From: G051903925 sp051903925
GTDB lineage: Bacteria; Pseudomonadota; Alphaproteobacteria; Zavarziniales; Zavarziniaceae
Reading direction: 5' to 3'
Assembly (NCBI RefSeq): GCF_051903925.1
Contig: NZ_CP173678.1
Coordinates: 2,356,001 to 2,420,000 of the forward strand
DNA length: 64,000 bases
Both the position numbers and the translations under genes were made by a program. Below the pieces are notes generated by a model. That model saw nothing but the letters and a program-made list of their open reading frames with translations. It had not been told where the DNA came from and did no database searches. Of the stretch, positions 25,118 through 35,318 are shown piece after piece (position 1 is the stretch's first letter; every line of letters starts with the position of its first letter).

Positions 25118-26227
25118 TCAGCGGGCCGGCTGCCACAGCGCGTGCGGGCCGATGTCGGCCATGGTGCGGCAGCCGGTCAGGGCCATCGCAACCTCCAGCT
25201 CGACCCGCAGGATGGTCAGCATGTGGATCACGCCGACGGCGCCCGCCACGGCCAGGGCGTGGACGATGGGCTGCCCGATCATTACGGCGCGCGCGCCCAA
25301 GGCCAGGGCCTTGAGCACGTCGGTGCCGCGCCTGATGCCACCGTCCACGATCAGCGGCAGCTGCCCTGCGACCGCGGGAGCGATGGCCCGCAGCGACTCG
25401 AGGCTGGCCGGCAGGGTGTCCAGCGCCCGGCCACCATGGTTCGAGACGACGATGCCGTCGACACCCAGCGTCAGCGCCTTCAGCGCATCGTCGGGATGCG
25501 TGATTCCCTTCAGCAGCAAGGGCAGGCGAGTGGCATCGCGCAGCCAGGCGATATCGTCCCAGGTCGGCGCGCGGTCCAGCATGCCCCTGAAGACCGGGCT
25601 CTGGCCGGGACCCGCCTGCGGCGTCACCGGTCTGATGCCGTCCAGGTTCACCGGCCGGCAGTCGTGCGGAAGGCGGAAGGCGGCCCGCTGCTCGGCATTG
25701 CGCACCCCGTTGACGGGCGTATCGACCGTGACGACCAGGGCACGGAACCCGGCTTGCTCCGCCCGCCGCACCAGACCAAGCGAATCCCGGCGTTCGGCCT
25801 GGAAATAGAGCTGGAACCACAGCGGCCCCTGGGCGGACGCGGCCACGTCCTCCAGCAGGGTGCTGGACTGCACGCTCAGGGTCATCAGGACGCGCGCCGC
25901 TGCCGCACCCAGCGCGGTCGCCAGTTCGCCGTCCGGATGGGCCAGCCGCTGATAGGCGACGGGCGCAAGGATCACCGGCAGGTCGAGCTGGAGGCCGAGC
26001 AGCTCCAGTGCCGTGTTCGCCCCCTTCATGTCGACCAGGACGCGGCCCGCCAGTTCCAGGGCGTCGAACGCCTGCCGGTTGCGGCGCCGGGTCAGGCCGT
26101 CGCCGCCAAAGCCCGTCAGATAGGCCCAGGCCGCCTCGGGCAGGCGCGCCTTCGCGTGGCGCTCATAATCCTCAAGCGCCACGCAATCGGCCGGGACCAT
26201 GGGTTCCTGGATTCTGACCTGGCTCAC
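25118..26227 (-). CDS. FMN-dependent alpha-hydroxy-acid dehydrogenase/oxidase
   Basis: A 369-aa TIM-barrel flavoenzyme of the L-lactate dehydrogenase/glycolate oxidase family. Marks are LPVILAPVAYQRLAHPDGE near residue 82, WFQLYF near residue 137, LVVTVDTPVNGVRN near residue 165, the FMN-binding Lys in LPLLLKGI and the active-site base in VVSNHGGRALDT near residue 265. Substrate could be lactate, glycolate or mandelate. The long reading starts at GTG 26227; an ATG nine codons later (MVPADC) has a better ribosome-binding site and could be the true start. It lies 25 bases after hemF on the same strand. Confidence 0.88.
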   Translation of the reverse strand: MSQVRIQEPMVPADCVALEDYERHAKARLPEAAWAYLTGFGGDGLTRRRNRQAFDALELAGRVLVDMKGANTALELLGLQLDLPVILAPVAYQRLAHPDGELATALGAAAARVLMTLSVQSSTLLEDVAASAQGPLWFQLYFQAERRDSLGLVRRAEQAGFRALVVTVDTPVNGVRNAEQRAAFRLPHDCRPVNLDGIRPVTPQAGPGQSPVFRGMLDRAPTWDDIAWLRDATRLPLLLKGITHPDDALKALTLGVDGIVVSNHGGRALDTLPASLESLRAIAPAVAGQLPLIVDGGIRRGTDVLKALALGARAVMIGQPIVHALAVAGAVGVIHMLTILRVELEVAMALTGCRTMADIGPHALWQPAR

Positions 26228-26252
26228 CGGACCGCCGCAGGATACGGACGCA

Positions 26253-27098
26253 TCAGGGGTAGCGGACTTCCGGGGGAAGGGACATCAGGATCGCCTCGGT
26301 ATTGCCGCCGGTCTTGAGGCCGAACAGCGTGCCCCGGTCATAGAGCAGGTTGAACTCGACATAGCGGCCGCGGCGGACCAGCTGGTGCTCGCGCTGCGCT
26401 TGCGTCCAGGGCCGGTTCATGTGTCGCGCGACCAGCCGGGGATAGACGTCCAGGAACGCGAGGCCGACGTCCTTCACGAACTGGAAATCGGTGTCGAAAC
26501 CCCGGTCCGTCCACAGATTGTCGAAGAAGATGCCGCCGACGCCCCGCGGCTCGTTGCGGTGGGGCAGGAAGAAATACTCGTCGCACCACTTCTTGTAGCG
26601 CGGGTAGTACGCCGGATCGTGCGCGTCGCAAGCACCCTGGAGTGCGGCGTGGAAATCGGCCGTATCCTGCTCGTCGGGCACCATCGGCGTCAGGTCGGCC
26701 CCGCCGCCGAACCAGCGCTTGGTGGTCACGATGTGACGCGTGTTCATGTGCACCGCTGGCACCAGGGGCGACTGCATGTGCGCCACCAGGCTGATGCCGC
26801 TGGCCCAGAAGCGGGGATCGCTGTCCGCCCCCGGCATCGACTTGGCAAAGTCGGAAGAGAACTCGCCCCACACGGTTGAGACGTTGACGCCCACTTTCTC
26901 GAACACGCGGCCCTTCATCACCGACATGACGCCGCCGCCGCCGCCCGGGCGGTCCCAGGCCTTGCGCTCGAACCGCCCGGCTGGACGGTCGCGCAAGGGC
27001 CCCTCGTAGCTGTCCTCCAGCGCCTCGAAGGCCGCGCAGATCCGGTCGCGCAGGCTGGTGAACCAGGCGCTGGCCGTTGCCTTCGTATCCTCACTCAT
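26253..27098 (-). CDS. hemF: Oxygen-dependent coproporphyrinogen III oxidase
   Basis: Converts coproporphyrinogen III to protoporphyrinogen IX with O2 in haem synthesis; 281 aa, cytoplasmic. Family blocks are GGGGGVMSVMKGRVFEKVGV near residue 52, the active-site region NTRHIVTTKRWFGGGADLTP near residue 119, NEPRGVGGIFFD near residue 182 and GRYVEFNLLYDRGTLFGLK near the end. It stops shortly after LPPEVRYP, without the roughly 30-residue extension seen in E. coli HemF; this short form is usual in alphaproteobacteria. Confidence 0.95.
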   Translation of the reverse strand: MSEDTKATASAWFTSLRDRICAAFEALEDSYEGPLRDRPAGRFERKAWDRPGGGGGVMSVMKGRVFEKVGVNVSTVWGEFSSDFAKSMPGADSDPRFWASGISLVAHMQSPLVPAVHMNTRHIVTTKRWFGGGADLTPMVPDEQDTADFHAALQGACDAHDPAYYPRYKKWCDEYFFLPHRNEPRGVGGIFFDNLWTDRGFDTDFQFVKDVGLAFLDVYPRLVARHMNRPWTQAQREHQLVRRGRYVEFNLLYDRGTLFGLKTGGNTEAILMSLPPEVRYP

Positions 27099-27214
27099 GC
27101 CGTATCCCCTCGTGCCGCCGCGCGGCGTCCTCCGCCCGGGCGATGCGGCCGGCGAAGCGGTCCCGTCAGCGCCCGGCTGAAGACTGTCACAACGCTCGGC
27201 ATCAAGCAGCGAAA

Positions 27215-27898
27215 TCAGGTCTCCGCCCAGCGTCGCAGCAGGTTGTGATAGAGCGCGGTCAGGCGCAGCACCTGGGCATCGCCCTGGCCCCGCTCCACCG
27301 ACAAGGCCTGGATCGTCTGGTCCAGTTCGAACAGCGCGGCGCGGTCCTCGTCCTGGCGGACCAGGCTCTGGACCCAGAAGAACGACGCGACGCGTACCCC
27401 CCGCGTCACCGGCGTCACATGGTGCAGGCTGCCCGAGGGGTAGAGCACCATGTGGCCCATGGGCATCTTTACCTCGTGCGTCCCGTAGTGGTCCTGCACC
27501 ACCAGCACGCCGCCCTCGTACTCGTCGGGCTCGGCCAGGAACAGGGTCGCGGACAGGTCTGTGCGGACACGGACACTGGTCCCCCGGACCGGCCGGATCG
27601 CATTGTCGACATGCGCGCCGAAATGCTGGCCGCCGGCGTAGCGGTTGAACAGGGGCGGATAGATCTTCAGCGGCAGGGCGGCCGAGATGAACAGGGGCGT
27701 GGCGGCCAGGACGTCCAGCAGGGCATTGCCCATCTGCTGGGCGACGGGGCTGCCCTCGGCCAGTTGCATGTTGCGCTTCACCAGGGCGGACTGGCTGCCG
27801 GCGGTGGCGTTTCCGTCGATCCATTCGGCCCGGTCCAGGCTGTCGCGGCACTGCCGCGCCTGGGTGGCACTCAGCACGTCGGGAATCGAGATCAGCAT
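27215..27898 (-). CDS. PKHD-type Fe(II)/2-oxoglutarate hydroxylase (PiuC/YbiX family)
   Basis: A 227-aa prolyl-4-hydroxylase-like enzyme. The iron-binding HxD is in HFGAHVDNAIR near residue 96, the second His and 2-oxoglutarate Arg are in SLHHVTPVTRGVRVAS near residue 158, and the C-terminal LRLTALYHNLLRRWAE is a family signature. PiuC homologues accompany TonB siderophore receptors; no receptor is adjacent here, so a link to iron uptake is only by family. ATG 27898 is chosen because homology begins there; the reading frame extends upstream without support. Divergent from petA. Confidence 0.88.
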   Translation of the reverse strand: MLISIPDVLSATQARQCRDSLDRAEWIDGNATAGSQSALVKRNMQLAEGSPVAQQMGNALLDVLAATPLFISAALPLKIYPPLFNRYAGGQHFGAHVDNAIRPVRGTSVRVRTDLSATLFLAEPDEYEGGVLVVQDHYGTHEVKMPMGHMVLYPSGSLHHVTPVTRGVRVASFFWVQSLVRQDEDRAALFELDQTIQALSVERGQGDAQVLRLTALYHNLLRRWAET

Positions 27899-28304
27899 CG
27901 GCCCGCGTCGCTCACCGGGAAAGGGCAGGGCAGCGATAGTGCGAATGCGAATGGGATGCAAGTATCGGGAGGGCGGTGAGCGTGGCGCCGCGCTGTTGCG
28001 GGCATGGCGCATTGTTGCGCCAGATCATCGCGGGGCCTGCCGAATGCGGCGTGCCTGACGGCGCCGGTGGGGGAGGGCGATTCCCTGGCTGCCGGTGAAT
28101 CAGGCCGCGTTGGCGGCACCACAGGCCCTTCCTGTGCCGTTTTCGCGGGCCCCGCGGCCACACCGGCGCCAGCGTTCAAGCCCATGTCATCGCTGGGGGA
28201 TTGAAACCGGGCGGGCATGCCACCATGCTGCGGCAGCGTGTCACTACGGAGCACGCGCGCACCATGACAGATTGCGGGCGCGCGTAGAGCAGCATTTGGA
28301 GCGA
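27899..28304. other. Divergent control region between the PKHD hydroxylase and petA
   Basis: About 400 bases with no supported gene. It must contain promoters for the leftward hydroxylase and the rightward petABC operon. A TTGAAA at 28201 lacks a convincing -10. An 8-bp inverted repeat (ACGCGCGC, 28253-28260, and GCGCGCGT, 28278-28285) with a 17-base loop sits in the likely petA leader, 20 bases before the start. No FNR- or RegA-like site was recognised. Confidence 0.5.
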
Positions 28305-28862
28305 ATGATGGCGGCGACCGGGGCCTCGGCCGGAAAAACGGGAGCGCACGGCGGGCCGGAACCGACCCGTCGTGACTTTCTGTATATTGCTACCGGTGCG
28401 ATGGCGGCGGTTGGCGCAGCGGCGGCCGCGTGGCCGTTCATCGACCAGTGGAACCCCTCTGCCGACGCGCTCGCGCTGTCGACGACCGACGTCACCCTGA
28501 CGCCGATCGCCGAGGGCCAGACGGTCACCGTGTTCTGGCAGGGCAAGCCCACCTTCGTGCGCCACCGCACCGCGGCCGAGATCAAGGAGGCGGAGGACAC
28601 CCCCATGTCCGACCTGCCGGATCCGCAGGCGGACAAGGACCGGGTCAAGCCGAACGAGGCCGAATGGCTGGTCGTGATCGGCGTCTGCACCCACCTGGGC
28701 TGCGTGCCGGTCTCGAACGCCGGTGATTTCGGCGGCTGGTTCTGCCCCTGCCACGGGTCGCACTACGATACGTCGGGTCGCATCCGCAAGGGTCCGGCGC
28801 CGGCCAACCTGCCCGTGCCGACCTACGCCTTCACGTCCCCGACAACCATCCGCATCGGCTGA
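28305..28862 (+). CDS. petA: Ubiquinol-cytochrome c reductase Rieske iron-sulfur subunit
   Basis: 2Fe-2S subunit of the cytochrome bc1 complex, 185 aa. A twin-arginine motif TRRDFLYIATG (Arg22-Arg23) precedes the single membrane anchor, as expected for Tat-dependent export. The cluster ligands are in CTHLGC near residue 128 and CPCHGSHYD near residue 148. Two ATG codons in tandem (28305 and 28308) follow tttggagcg; either could serve. First gene of petABC, 2 bases before petB. Confidence 0.95.
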   Translation: MMAATGASAGKTGAHGGPEPTRRDFLYIATGAMAAVGAAAAAWPFIDQWNPSADALALSTTDVTLTPIAEGQTVTVFWQGKPTFVRHRTAAEIKEAEDTPMSDLPDPQADKDRVKPNEAEWLVVIGVCTHLGCVPVSNAGDFGGWFCPCHGSHYDTSGRIRKGPAPANLPVPTYAFTSPTTIRIG

Positions 28863-28864
28863 TC

Positions 28865-30130
28865 ATGAGCGACAACACCCATGCGGCGGGCCATGGCGCA
28901 CTGCCCACCAGCAACCGGGCCGTCCAGTGGTTCGACCAGCGGCTGCCCGTCCTCTCCCTCGTCTATGGGGCCCTGGTCGTCTATCCGACGCCCAAGAACC
29001 TGAACTACTGGTGGAATTTCGGCTTCCTGGCCGGCGTCTGCCTGGCGGTCCAGATCGCCACCGGCGTCATCCTGGCCATGCACTACGTGCCTGAGGCGAC
29101 GCTCGCCTTCGCCAGCGTCGAGCACATCATGCGCGACGTGAACTATGGCTGGCTGCTGCGCTACATCCACATGAACGGGGCGTCGATGTTCTTCATCGTC
29201 GTCTACATCCACATCTTCCGGGGCCTGTACTACGGATCGTACAAGTCGCCGCGCGAAGTCGTGTGGTGGATGGGCGTGGTCATCGTCCTCCTCATGATGG
29301 CGACGGCGTTCATGGGCTATGTGCTGCCCTGGGGCCAGATGTCCTTCTGGGGTGCGACCGTCATCACCAACTTCTTCTCGGCCATCCCGCTCGTCGGCGA
29401 GCCGATCGTGAAGTGGCTGTGGGGTGGCTTCGCCGTGGGCAGCCCGACGCTGACGCGCTTCTTCGCGCTGCACTACCTGCTGCCCTTCGTCATCCTGGGC
29501 GTGGTGCTGCTGCACATCTGGGCGCTGCACATCCCGAAGTCGAACAACCCGCTGGGCATCGACATCAAGAGCCCGCAGGACACGATCCCCTTCCACCCGT
29601 ACTACACGGCGAAGGACGCGTTCGGCATGGGCATCCTGTTCCTGGTGTTCGCCTTCTTCGTGTTCTTCAATCCGAACGCGCTGGGCCATCCGGACAACTA
29701 CGTGCCGGCCAACCCGCTGGTGACGCCGGCGCACATCGTGCCCGAATGGTACTTCCTGCCGTTCTACGCGATCCTGCGCGCGGTGCCGGACAAGCTGGGC
29801 GGCGTGCTGCTGATGTTCGCGTCGATCCTGCTGCTGTTCGTGCTGCCCTGGCTCGACACGTCCAAGGTCCGCTCGGCGCGGTTCCGCCCGATCTACAAGC
29901 AGTTCTTCTGGCTGCTGGCGATCGACGTGCTGGTGCTGGGCTGGGTCGGCGCCAAGCCGGCCGAGGGCTGGTTCATCATCATCGGCCGGATCGCCACCAT
30001 CTATTACTTCGCCCACTTCCTGGTGCTGCTGCCGCTGATCGGCCTGTTCGAGCGCCCGAAGCCCCTGCCGGAGTCGATCTCCAAGGCAGTGCTCGGATCG
30101 CAACCCGCAACAGCAACCGCCAGCGCCTGA
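28865..30130 (+). CDS. petB: Cytochrome b of the bc1 complex
   Basis: Membrane haem b subunit carrying the Qo and Qi sites, 421 aa. Marks are NYWWNFGFLAGVCLAVQIATG near residue 40 (given here by its ends), YIHMNGASMFFIVVYIHIFR near residue 100, GYVLPWGQMSFWGATV near residue 154, the HYLLPFVILGVVLLHIWALH helix with two haem ligands near residue 202, and the Qo-site motif PEWYFLPFYAIL near residue 295. The final 15 residues are a short Ala/Thr-rich tail. It overlaps nothing; 11 bases separate it from petC. Confidence 0.95.
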   Translation: MSDNTHAAGHGALPTSNRAVQWFDQRLPVLSLVYGALVVYPTPKNLNYWWNFGFLAGVCLAVQIATGVILAMHYVPEATLAFASVEHIMRDVNYGWLLRYIHMNGASMFFIVVYIHIFRGLYYGSYKSPREVVWWMGVVIVLLMMATAFMGYVLPWGQMSFWGATVITNFFSAIPLVGEPIVKWLWGGFAVGSPTLTRFFALHYLLPFVILGVVLLHIWALHIPKSNNPLGIDIKSPQDTIPFHPYYTAKDAFGMGILFLVFAFFVFFNPNALGHPDNYVPANPLVTPAHIVPEWYFLPFYAILRAVPDKLGGVLLMFASILLLFVLPWLDTSKVRSARFRPIYKQFFWLLAIDVLVLGWVGAKPAEGWFIIIGRIATIYYFAHFLVLLPLIGLFERPKPLPESISKAVLGSQPATATASA

Positions 30131-30141
30131 GGTCTGAACAA

Positions 30142-30924
30142 ATGCGAGCCTTCAAGAACGCGCTTGCCAGCCTGGGCCTGGTGATCGGCCTGGCGTCCGG
30201 CCTGTCCTCCCCCGCTCTTGCGGCGGGCGAGGCGGCGGCCCTGCCGGCGACCAGCTTCGCGCATGACGGTGTCTTTGGCGGCTGGGACCGCGCTGCCCTG
30301 CAGCGTGGCCTCCAGGTCTACAAGGAAGTCTGCTCGGCCTGTCATTCGATGCACCTGGTCAACTACCGGAACCTGGCCGATCTCGGCTATTCCGAGAAGG
30401 AGATCGCCGCCCTGGCCGCCCAGGACACGGTCCCGGCCATGGACGACATCGGCGAACCGGTGACACGTCCCGGCGTCGCCACCGACCGGTTCCACATGAA
30501 CGGCTATGCCAACGACGCGCAGGCCCGGGCCGCCAATGGCGGCGCGCTGCCGCCGGACTTCTCGCTCCTGGCCAAGGCCCGGGTCGACGGTCCGACCTAT
30601 ATCTGGGCGCTGCTGGCGCACGGCTATAGCGAGACGGTGCCGGAGGGGATCACGATCCCGGAAGGGAAGTACTACAACGCCTACTTCCCTGGTCACGCGA
30701 TCAGCATGGCGCCGCCGCTGGTCGAGGATTCGGTCACCTATGCCGACGGCACCAAGGCGACCGTCGACCAGATGGCGCACGACGTCGCCAGCTTCCTGAT
30801 GTGGACGGCCGAGCCCAAGCTCGAGGCGCGGCACCAGATGGGCGTCAAGGTCATGATCTTCCTGGTCGTCCTGACCGTCCTGCTGTACCTGACCAAGCGC
30901 AAGATCTGGGCGAACGTCCACTGA
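30142..30924 (+). CDS. petC: Cytochrome c1
   Basis: Haem c subunit of bc1, 260 aa. A signal peptide (MRAFKNALASLGLVIGLASG, cleavage after SPALA) is followed by the haem-binding VCSACHSMHLVNYRNL near residue 63. The axial Met is likely in AISMAPPL near residue 190, and a C-terminal transmembrane anchor (VKVMIFLVVLTVLLYLTKRK) keeps it in the membrane. It closes petABC; the mtnP gene follows after 82 bases with a hairpin in between. Confidence 0.95.
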   Translation: MRAFKNALASLGLVIGLASGLSSPALAAGEAAALPATSFAHDGVFGGWDRAALQRGLQVYKEVCSACHSMHLVNYRNLADLGYSEKEIAALAAQDTVPAMDDIGEPVTRPGVATDRFHMNGYANDAQARAANGGALPPDFSLLAKARVDGPTYIWALLAHGYSETVPEGITIPEGKYYNAYFPGHAISMAPPLVEDSVTYADGTKATVDQMAHDVASFLMWTAEPKLEARHQMGVKVMIFLVVLTVLLYLTKRKIWANVH

Positions 30925-30978
30925 CGCCAGGCCGGAACCCGCGCACCGCCATGTCCCCCGGAAGGCCGCGCCGCCGTC

Positions 30979-31003
30979 CCGACCCCTGCACGCCAGGGGT
31001 CGG
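30979..31003 (+). promoter_or_regulatory. Hairpin covering the mtnP ribosome-binding site
   Basis: CCGACCCCTG (30979-30988) and CAGGGGTCGG (30994-31003) form a perfect 10-bp stem with a 5-base loop. The 3' arm contains the only Shine-Dalgarno-like sequence (AGGGG, 30995-30999) in front of the ATG at 31007. The stem should hide the ribosome-binding site, so it may regulate mtnP translation; it could also pause transcription at the end of petABC. No U-run follows, so it is not a standard terminator. Confidence 0.6.
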
Positions 31004-31006
31004 CTG

Positions 31007-31876
<870 letters not shown>

Positions 31877-31892
31877 GCCGTTCCGTGCGTGC

Positions 31893-31947
31893 CTGGCGAC
31901 GGGCGACCGTCCCGGCCGCGAAATCCGGATTTCGCCACGATCGCCAG
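31893..31947 (+). promoter_or_regulatory. Structured leader with an 18-bp palindrome upstream of apt
   Basis: A perfect 18-bp palindrome, GCGAAATCCGGATTTCGC (31918-31935), is nested inside an outer inverted repeat CTGGCGA (31893-31899) and TCGCCAG (31941-31947). It lies in the 92-base mtnP-apt gap, ending 21 bases before the apt start. As DNA it could be a dimeric-repressor site; as RNA it could form a stem with a CCGG loop. No known riboswitch class was recognised. Confidence 0.45.
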
Positions 31948-31968
31948 ATACTGCCATGAAGGACCGAC

Positions 31969-32499
31969 ATGAGTTCGATCAGGGACAAGGTGCGCAGCAT
32001 TCCGGGCTATCCCAAGCCGGGCATCGTCTTTCGCGACATCACCACGCTGCTGGGCGATGCCCAGGGTTTTCGCAAGGCGGTGGATGAGCTGGTGCAGCCC
32101 CATGCCGGCCGCCGCATCGACAAGGTGGCGGGGATCGAGGCGCGCGGCTTCATCCTTGGTGGGGCCGTGGCGCACCAGCTTTCGGTCGGCTTCGTGCCGG
32201 TGCGCAAGAAGGGCAAGCTGCCCTTCACCGTGATCGGTGCCGACTACGAACTCGAGTACGGCGTCGACCGGGTCGAAATCCACACCGACGCGATCCAGAA
32301 GGGGGACCGCGTCCTGCTGATCGACGACCTGATCGCGACCGGCGGCACTGCGGGTGCGGCGATCCGCCTGATCGAGATGGCGGGCGGCGTCGTCGCCGGC
32401 TGCTCCTTCGTGATCGACCTGCCGGAAATCGGTGGCCGGGCAAAGCTGGAAGCGGCGGGCTATCCCTGCCATACCCTGGTCGCCTTCGAGGGGCACTGA
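31969..32499 (+). CDS. apt: Adenine phosphoribosyltransferase
   Basis: Converts adenine and PRPP to AMP; 176 aa, the normal length. Family marks are YPKPGIVFRDITTLLGD near residue 16, KVAGIEARGFILGGAVAHQL near residue 51, the PRPP-binding loop VLLIDDLIATGGTA near residue 112 and a C-terminal VAFEG. A gaagga ribosome-binding site precedes the ATG. Its place between mtnP and mtnA fits recovery of the adenine released from MTA. Confidence 0.95.
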   Translation: MSSIRDKVRSIPGYPKPGIVFRDITTLLGDAQGFRKAVDELVQPHAGRRIDKVAGIEARGFILGGAVAHQLSVGFVPVRKKGKLPFTVIGADYELEYGVDRVEIHTDAIQKGDRVLLIDDLIATGGTAGAAIRLIEMAGGVVAGCSFVIDLPEIGGRAKLEAAGYPCHTLVAFEGH

Positions 32500-32520
32500 G
32501 CGCGGGGGAGGGTGCGGCTC

Positions 32521-33578
<1,058 letters not shown>

Positions 33579-33582
<4 letters not shown>

Positions 33583-34250
33583 ACGACGCGGCCACGCTGC
33601 GGGCCACGCTGATCCAGGCCGCCCGGGCGATGGCGGCGGAGGGGCTGAGCCCCGGGACCAGCGGCAACATCTCCGCCCGCGTCGCGGGCGGCCTCCTGGT
33701 GACGCCCACCGGCATGCCGGCCGATACGCTGGAGCCAGGGGACCTGGTGATGCTGGACCTGGAGGGGCGGGTGCTGGCCGGGCGCCGCCTGCCCTCCAGC
33801 GAATGGCCCTTCCACTGCGCGATCCTGCAGGCACGGCCCGAGGTCGGCGCCGTCGTCCATTGCCATTCGCGCCACGCAACGGCGCTTGCCTGCCTGCGCC
33901 GCGCCATCCCGGCCTTCCACTACATGGTGGCGGCGGCGGGCGGCGACCACATTGCCTGTGGCGACTACGCGACCTTCGGCACGCAGGCCCTGTCGGATGC
34001 AGCGCTCGCGGCCCTGGGCCCGCGTCGGGCCTGCCTGCTGGCCAACCACGGCCAGATCGCGGTCGGCCCCGACCTGGCCTCCGCCCTCAAGTTGGCGCGG
34101 GAGGTCGAGGTCCTGGCCGCCCAATACCTGACCGCCCTCGCCGTCGGCGAGCCCGTCCTGCTCGACGCGGAGGAGATGGCCCGCGTCCTCGAGAAGTTCA
34201 GGACCTATGGTCAGCAGGCCCCAGCGGATGGCGCCGCTACGGCAGGTTGA
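33579..34250 (+). CDS. Class II aldolase, FucA/Ald2 type (likely 5-methylthioribulose-1-phosphate aldolase)
   Basis: A 223-aa zinc aldolase. It carries the class II signatures: GTSGNISAR near residue 27, the catalytic Glu in PSSEWPFH near residue 73, zinc His residues in VHCHSRHAT near residue 93 and ANHGQIAVG near residue 155, and the strongly FucA-like block PAFHYMVAAAGGDHI. Resemblance to L-fuculose-phosphate aldolase is much closer than to the dehydratase MtnB, which shares the fold. With mtnP and mtnA, the expected reaction is cleavage of 5-methylthioribulose-1-P to DHAP and 2-methylthioacetaldehyde, as described for Ald2 of Rhodospirillum rubrum. Its 3' end overlaps the convergent VOC gene by 14 bases. 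Confidence 0.85.
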
Positions 34251-34644
34251 TCTGCCAGGAGACGCCGTAGCGATCGTTGAGCCAGCAGAAGCGGCGGCTG
34301 AAGCCGTAATTGTCGAGGGGCATCAGGGTCTGGCCGTCGGCGCCCAGGACCATGGCGATCCGGTCCTGCTCCTCCTCGGAGGTGCAGGTGATGAAGAATG
34401 ACACCGCGGGCGTGAAGCTGAAGGCGTGGGCGACCGGACTGTCGATGAACATCACCGCGGTCCCGCCGATCACGGCGCGGCCGGTCTGGACGGTGCCTTG
34501 CCGCCCGGGGCCTTCGGGGCCGTAGCGGTTCATCTCCACCAGATGGCTGCCGGGAATGGTCGCGACATAAAGGCTGATCGCTTCCTCAGCCTTGCCCTCG
34601 AACATCAGGAAGGGGACGACGCTGGGTGAGGGTGCCGCCGTCAT
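34237..34644 (-). CDS. VOC family (PhnB-like) protein
   Basis: A 135-aa protein of the glyoxalase/bleomycin-resistance (VOC) superfamily, PhnB / 3-demethylubiquinone-methyltransferase-like branch. Marks are FLMFEGKAEEAISLYVATIP near residue 12, FIDSP near residue 66, and the C-terminal GFSRRFCWLNDRYGVSWQI. It is probably dimeric and binds a metal or small molecule; the substrate is unknown. It is the last gene of a leftward four-gene operon: its ATG overlaps the stop of the dienelactone hydrolase (ATGA). Confidence 0.85.
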   Translation of the reverse strand: MTAAPSPSVVPFLMFEGKAEEAISLYVATIPGSHLVEMNRYGPEGPGRQGTVQTGRAVIGGTAVMFIDSPVAHAFSFTPAVSFFITCTSEEEQDRIAMVLGADGQTLMPLDNYGFSRRFCWLNDRYGVSWQINLP

Positions 34645-35318
34645 CCGACGGTCCTTTCGAGCAGCGCCAGCGTCCGCTCCAGCGCCAGCTCCGTCGCGGC
34701 CTTGTCATAGTGGACCCGGCGGTCGGAGGAGAAGCCATGCTCCGCGTCATAGACGTGGATCTCGACCTCCGGATGCCTGGCCCGCAGCACCTCGATCTGG
34801 TCGAGGGGGATCGAGGCATCCTTGGCCCCGAAGTGGAGCATGGTCGGGCACTGGGGCACCTCGTCCATGTATTGCAGGATGGCGGTGCCATAATAGCCGA
34901 TGACGCAGGCAAGGCCCGGCACGCGGCATGACGCCAGCCAGGACAGCGAACCGCCATAGCAATAGCCGGTCATGGCGACGCGGCCGCGCGGCACCAGGAA
35001 GTCGCGCGCTGCCGCAACATCGAGCATGGGCTTGTCCCAGCCGATCCGGTCGCGCAGGGCGCGTCCCTTCTCCACGCCGGCCGCGTCATAACCGAGGTCG
35101 ACGCCGCGTTCCCCACGATCGTAGAAGGCCGGCGCCACCACCTCGTAGCCGAAGCCGGCAAAGCGGCCGCAATGGTCGCGGATGTTGGCGTTGAGGCCGA
35201 AGATCTCCATGGCGACGATCAGGCCGCCTTTGGGCGTGCCCGCCGGCACGACGTGGAGCGCGTTGAAGCGGTGGCCGTCGCTGGCGGTCAGGGTGATGTC
35301 TGCGGCCGTGACGCTCAT
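34641..35318 (-). CDS. Dienelactone hydrolase family protein
   Basis: A 225-aa cytoplasmic alpha/beta hydrolase. The nucleophile elbow is GYCYGG (Cys near residue 120), with Asp in FGAKDASIP near residue 167 and His in YDAEHGFSSD near residue 197, the Cys-Asp-His triad of classical dienelactone hydrolases. The usual substrate class is an enol lactone or related ester. ATGA overlaps on both sides couple it to the MaoC gene upstream and the VOC gene downstream. No chlorocatechol or protocatechuate genes are nearby. Confidence 0.9.
   Translation of the reverse strand: MSVTAADITLTASDGHRFNALHVVPAGTPKGGLIVAMEIFGLNANIRDHCGRFAGFGYEVVAPAFYDRGERGVDLGYDAAGVEKGRALRDRIGWDKPMLDVAAARDFLVPRGRVAMTGYCYGGSLSWLASCRVPGLACVIGYYGTAILQYMDEVPQCPTMLHFGAKDASIPLDQIEVLRARHPEVEIHVYDAEHGFSSDRRVHYDKAATELALERTLALLERTVG

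Noticed and set aside
28201..28229. TTGAAA ... CATGCT as a petA promoter
   Set aside because: The -10 matches consensus at only three of six positions; not enough support to list it as a promoter.
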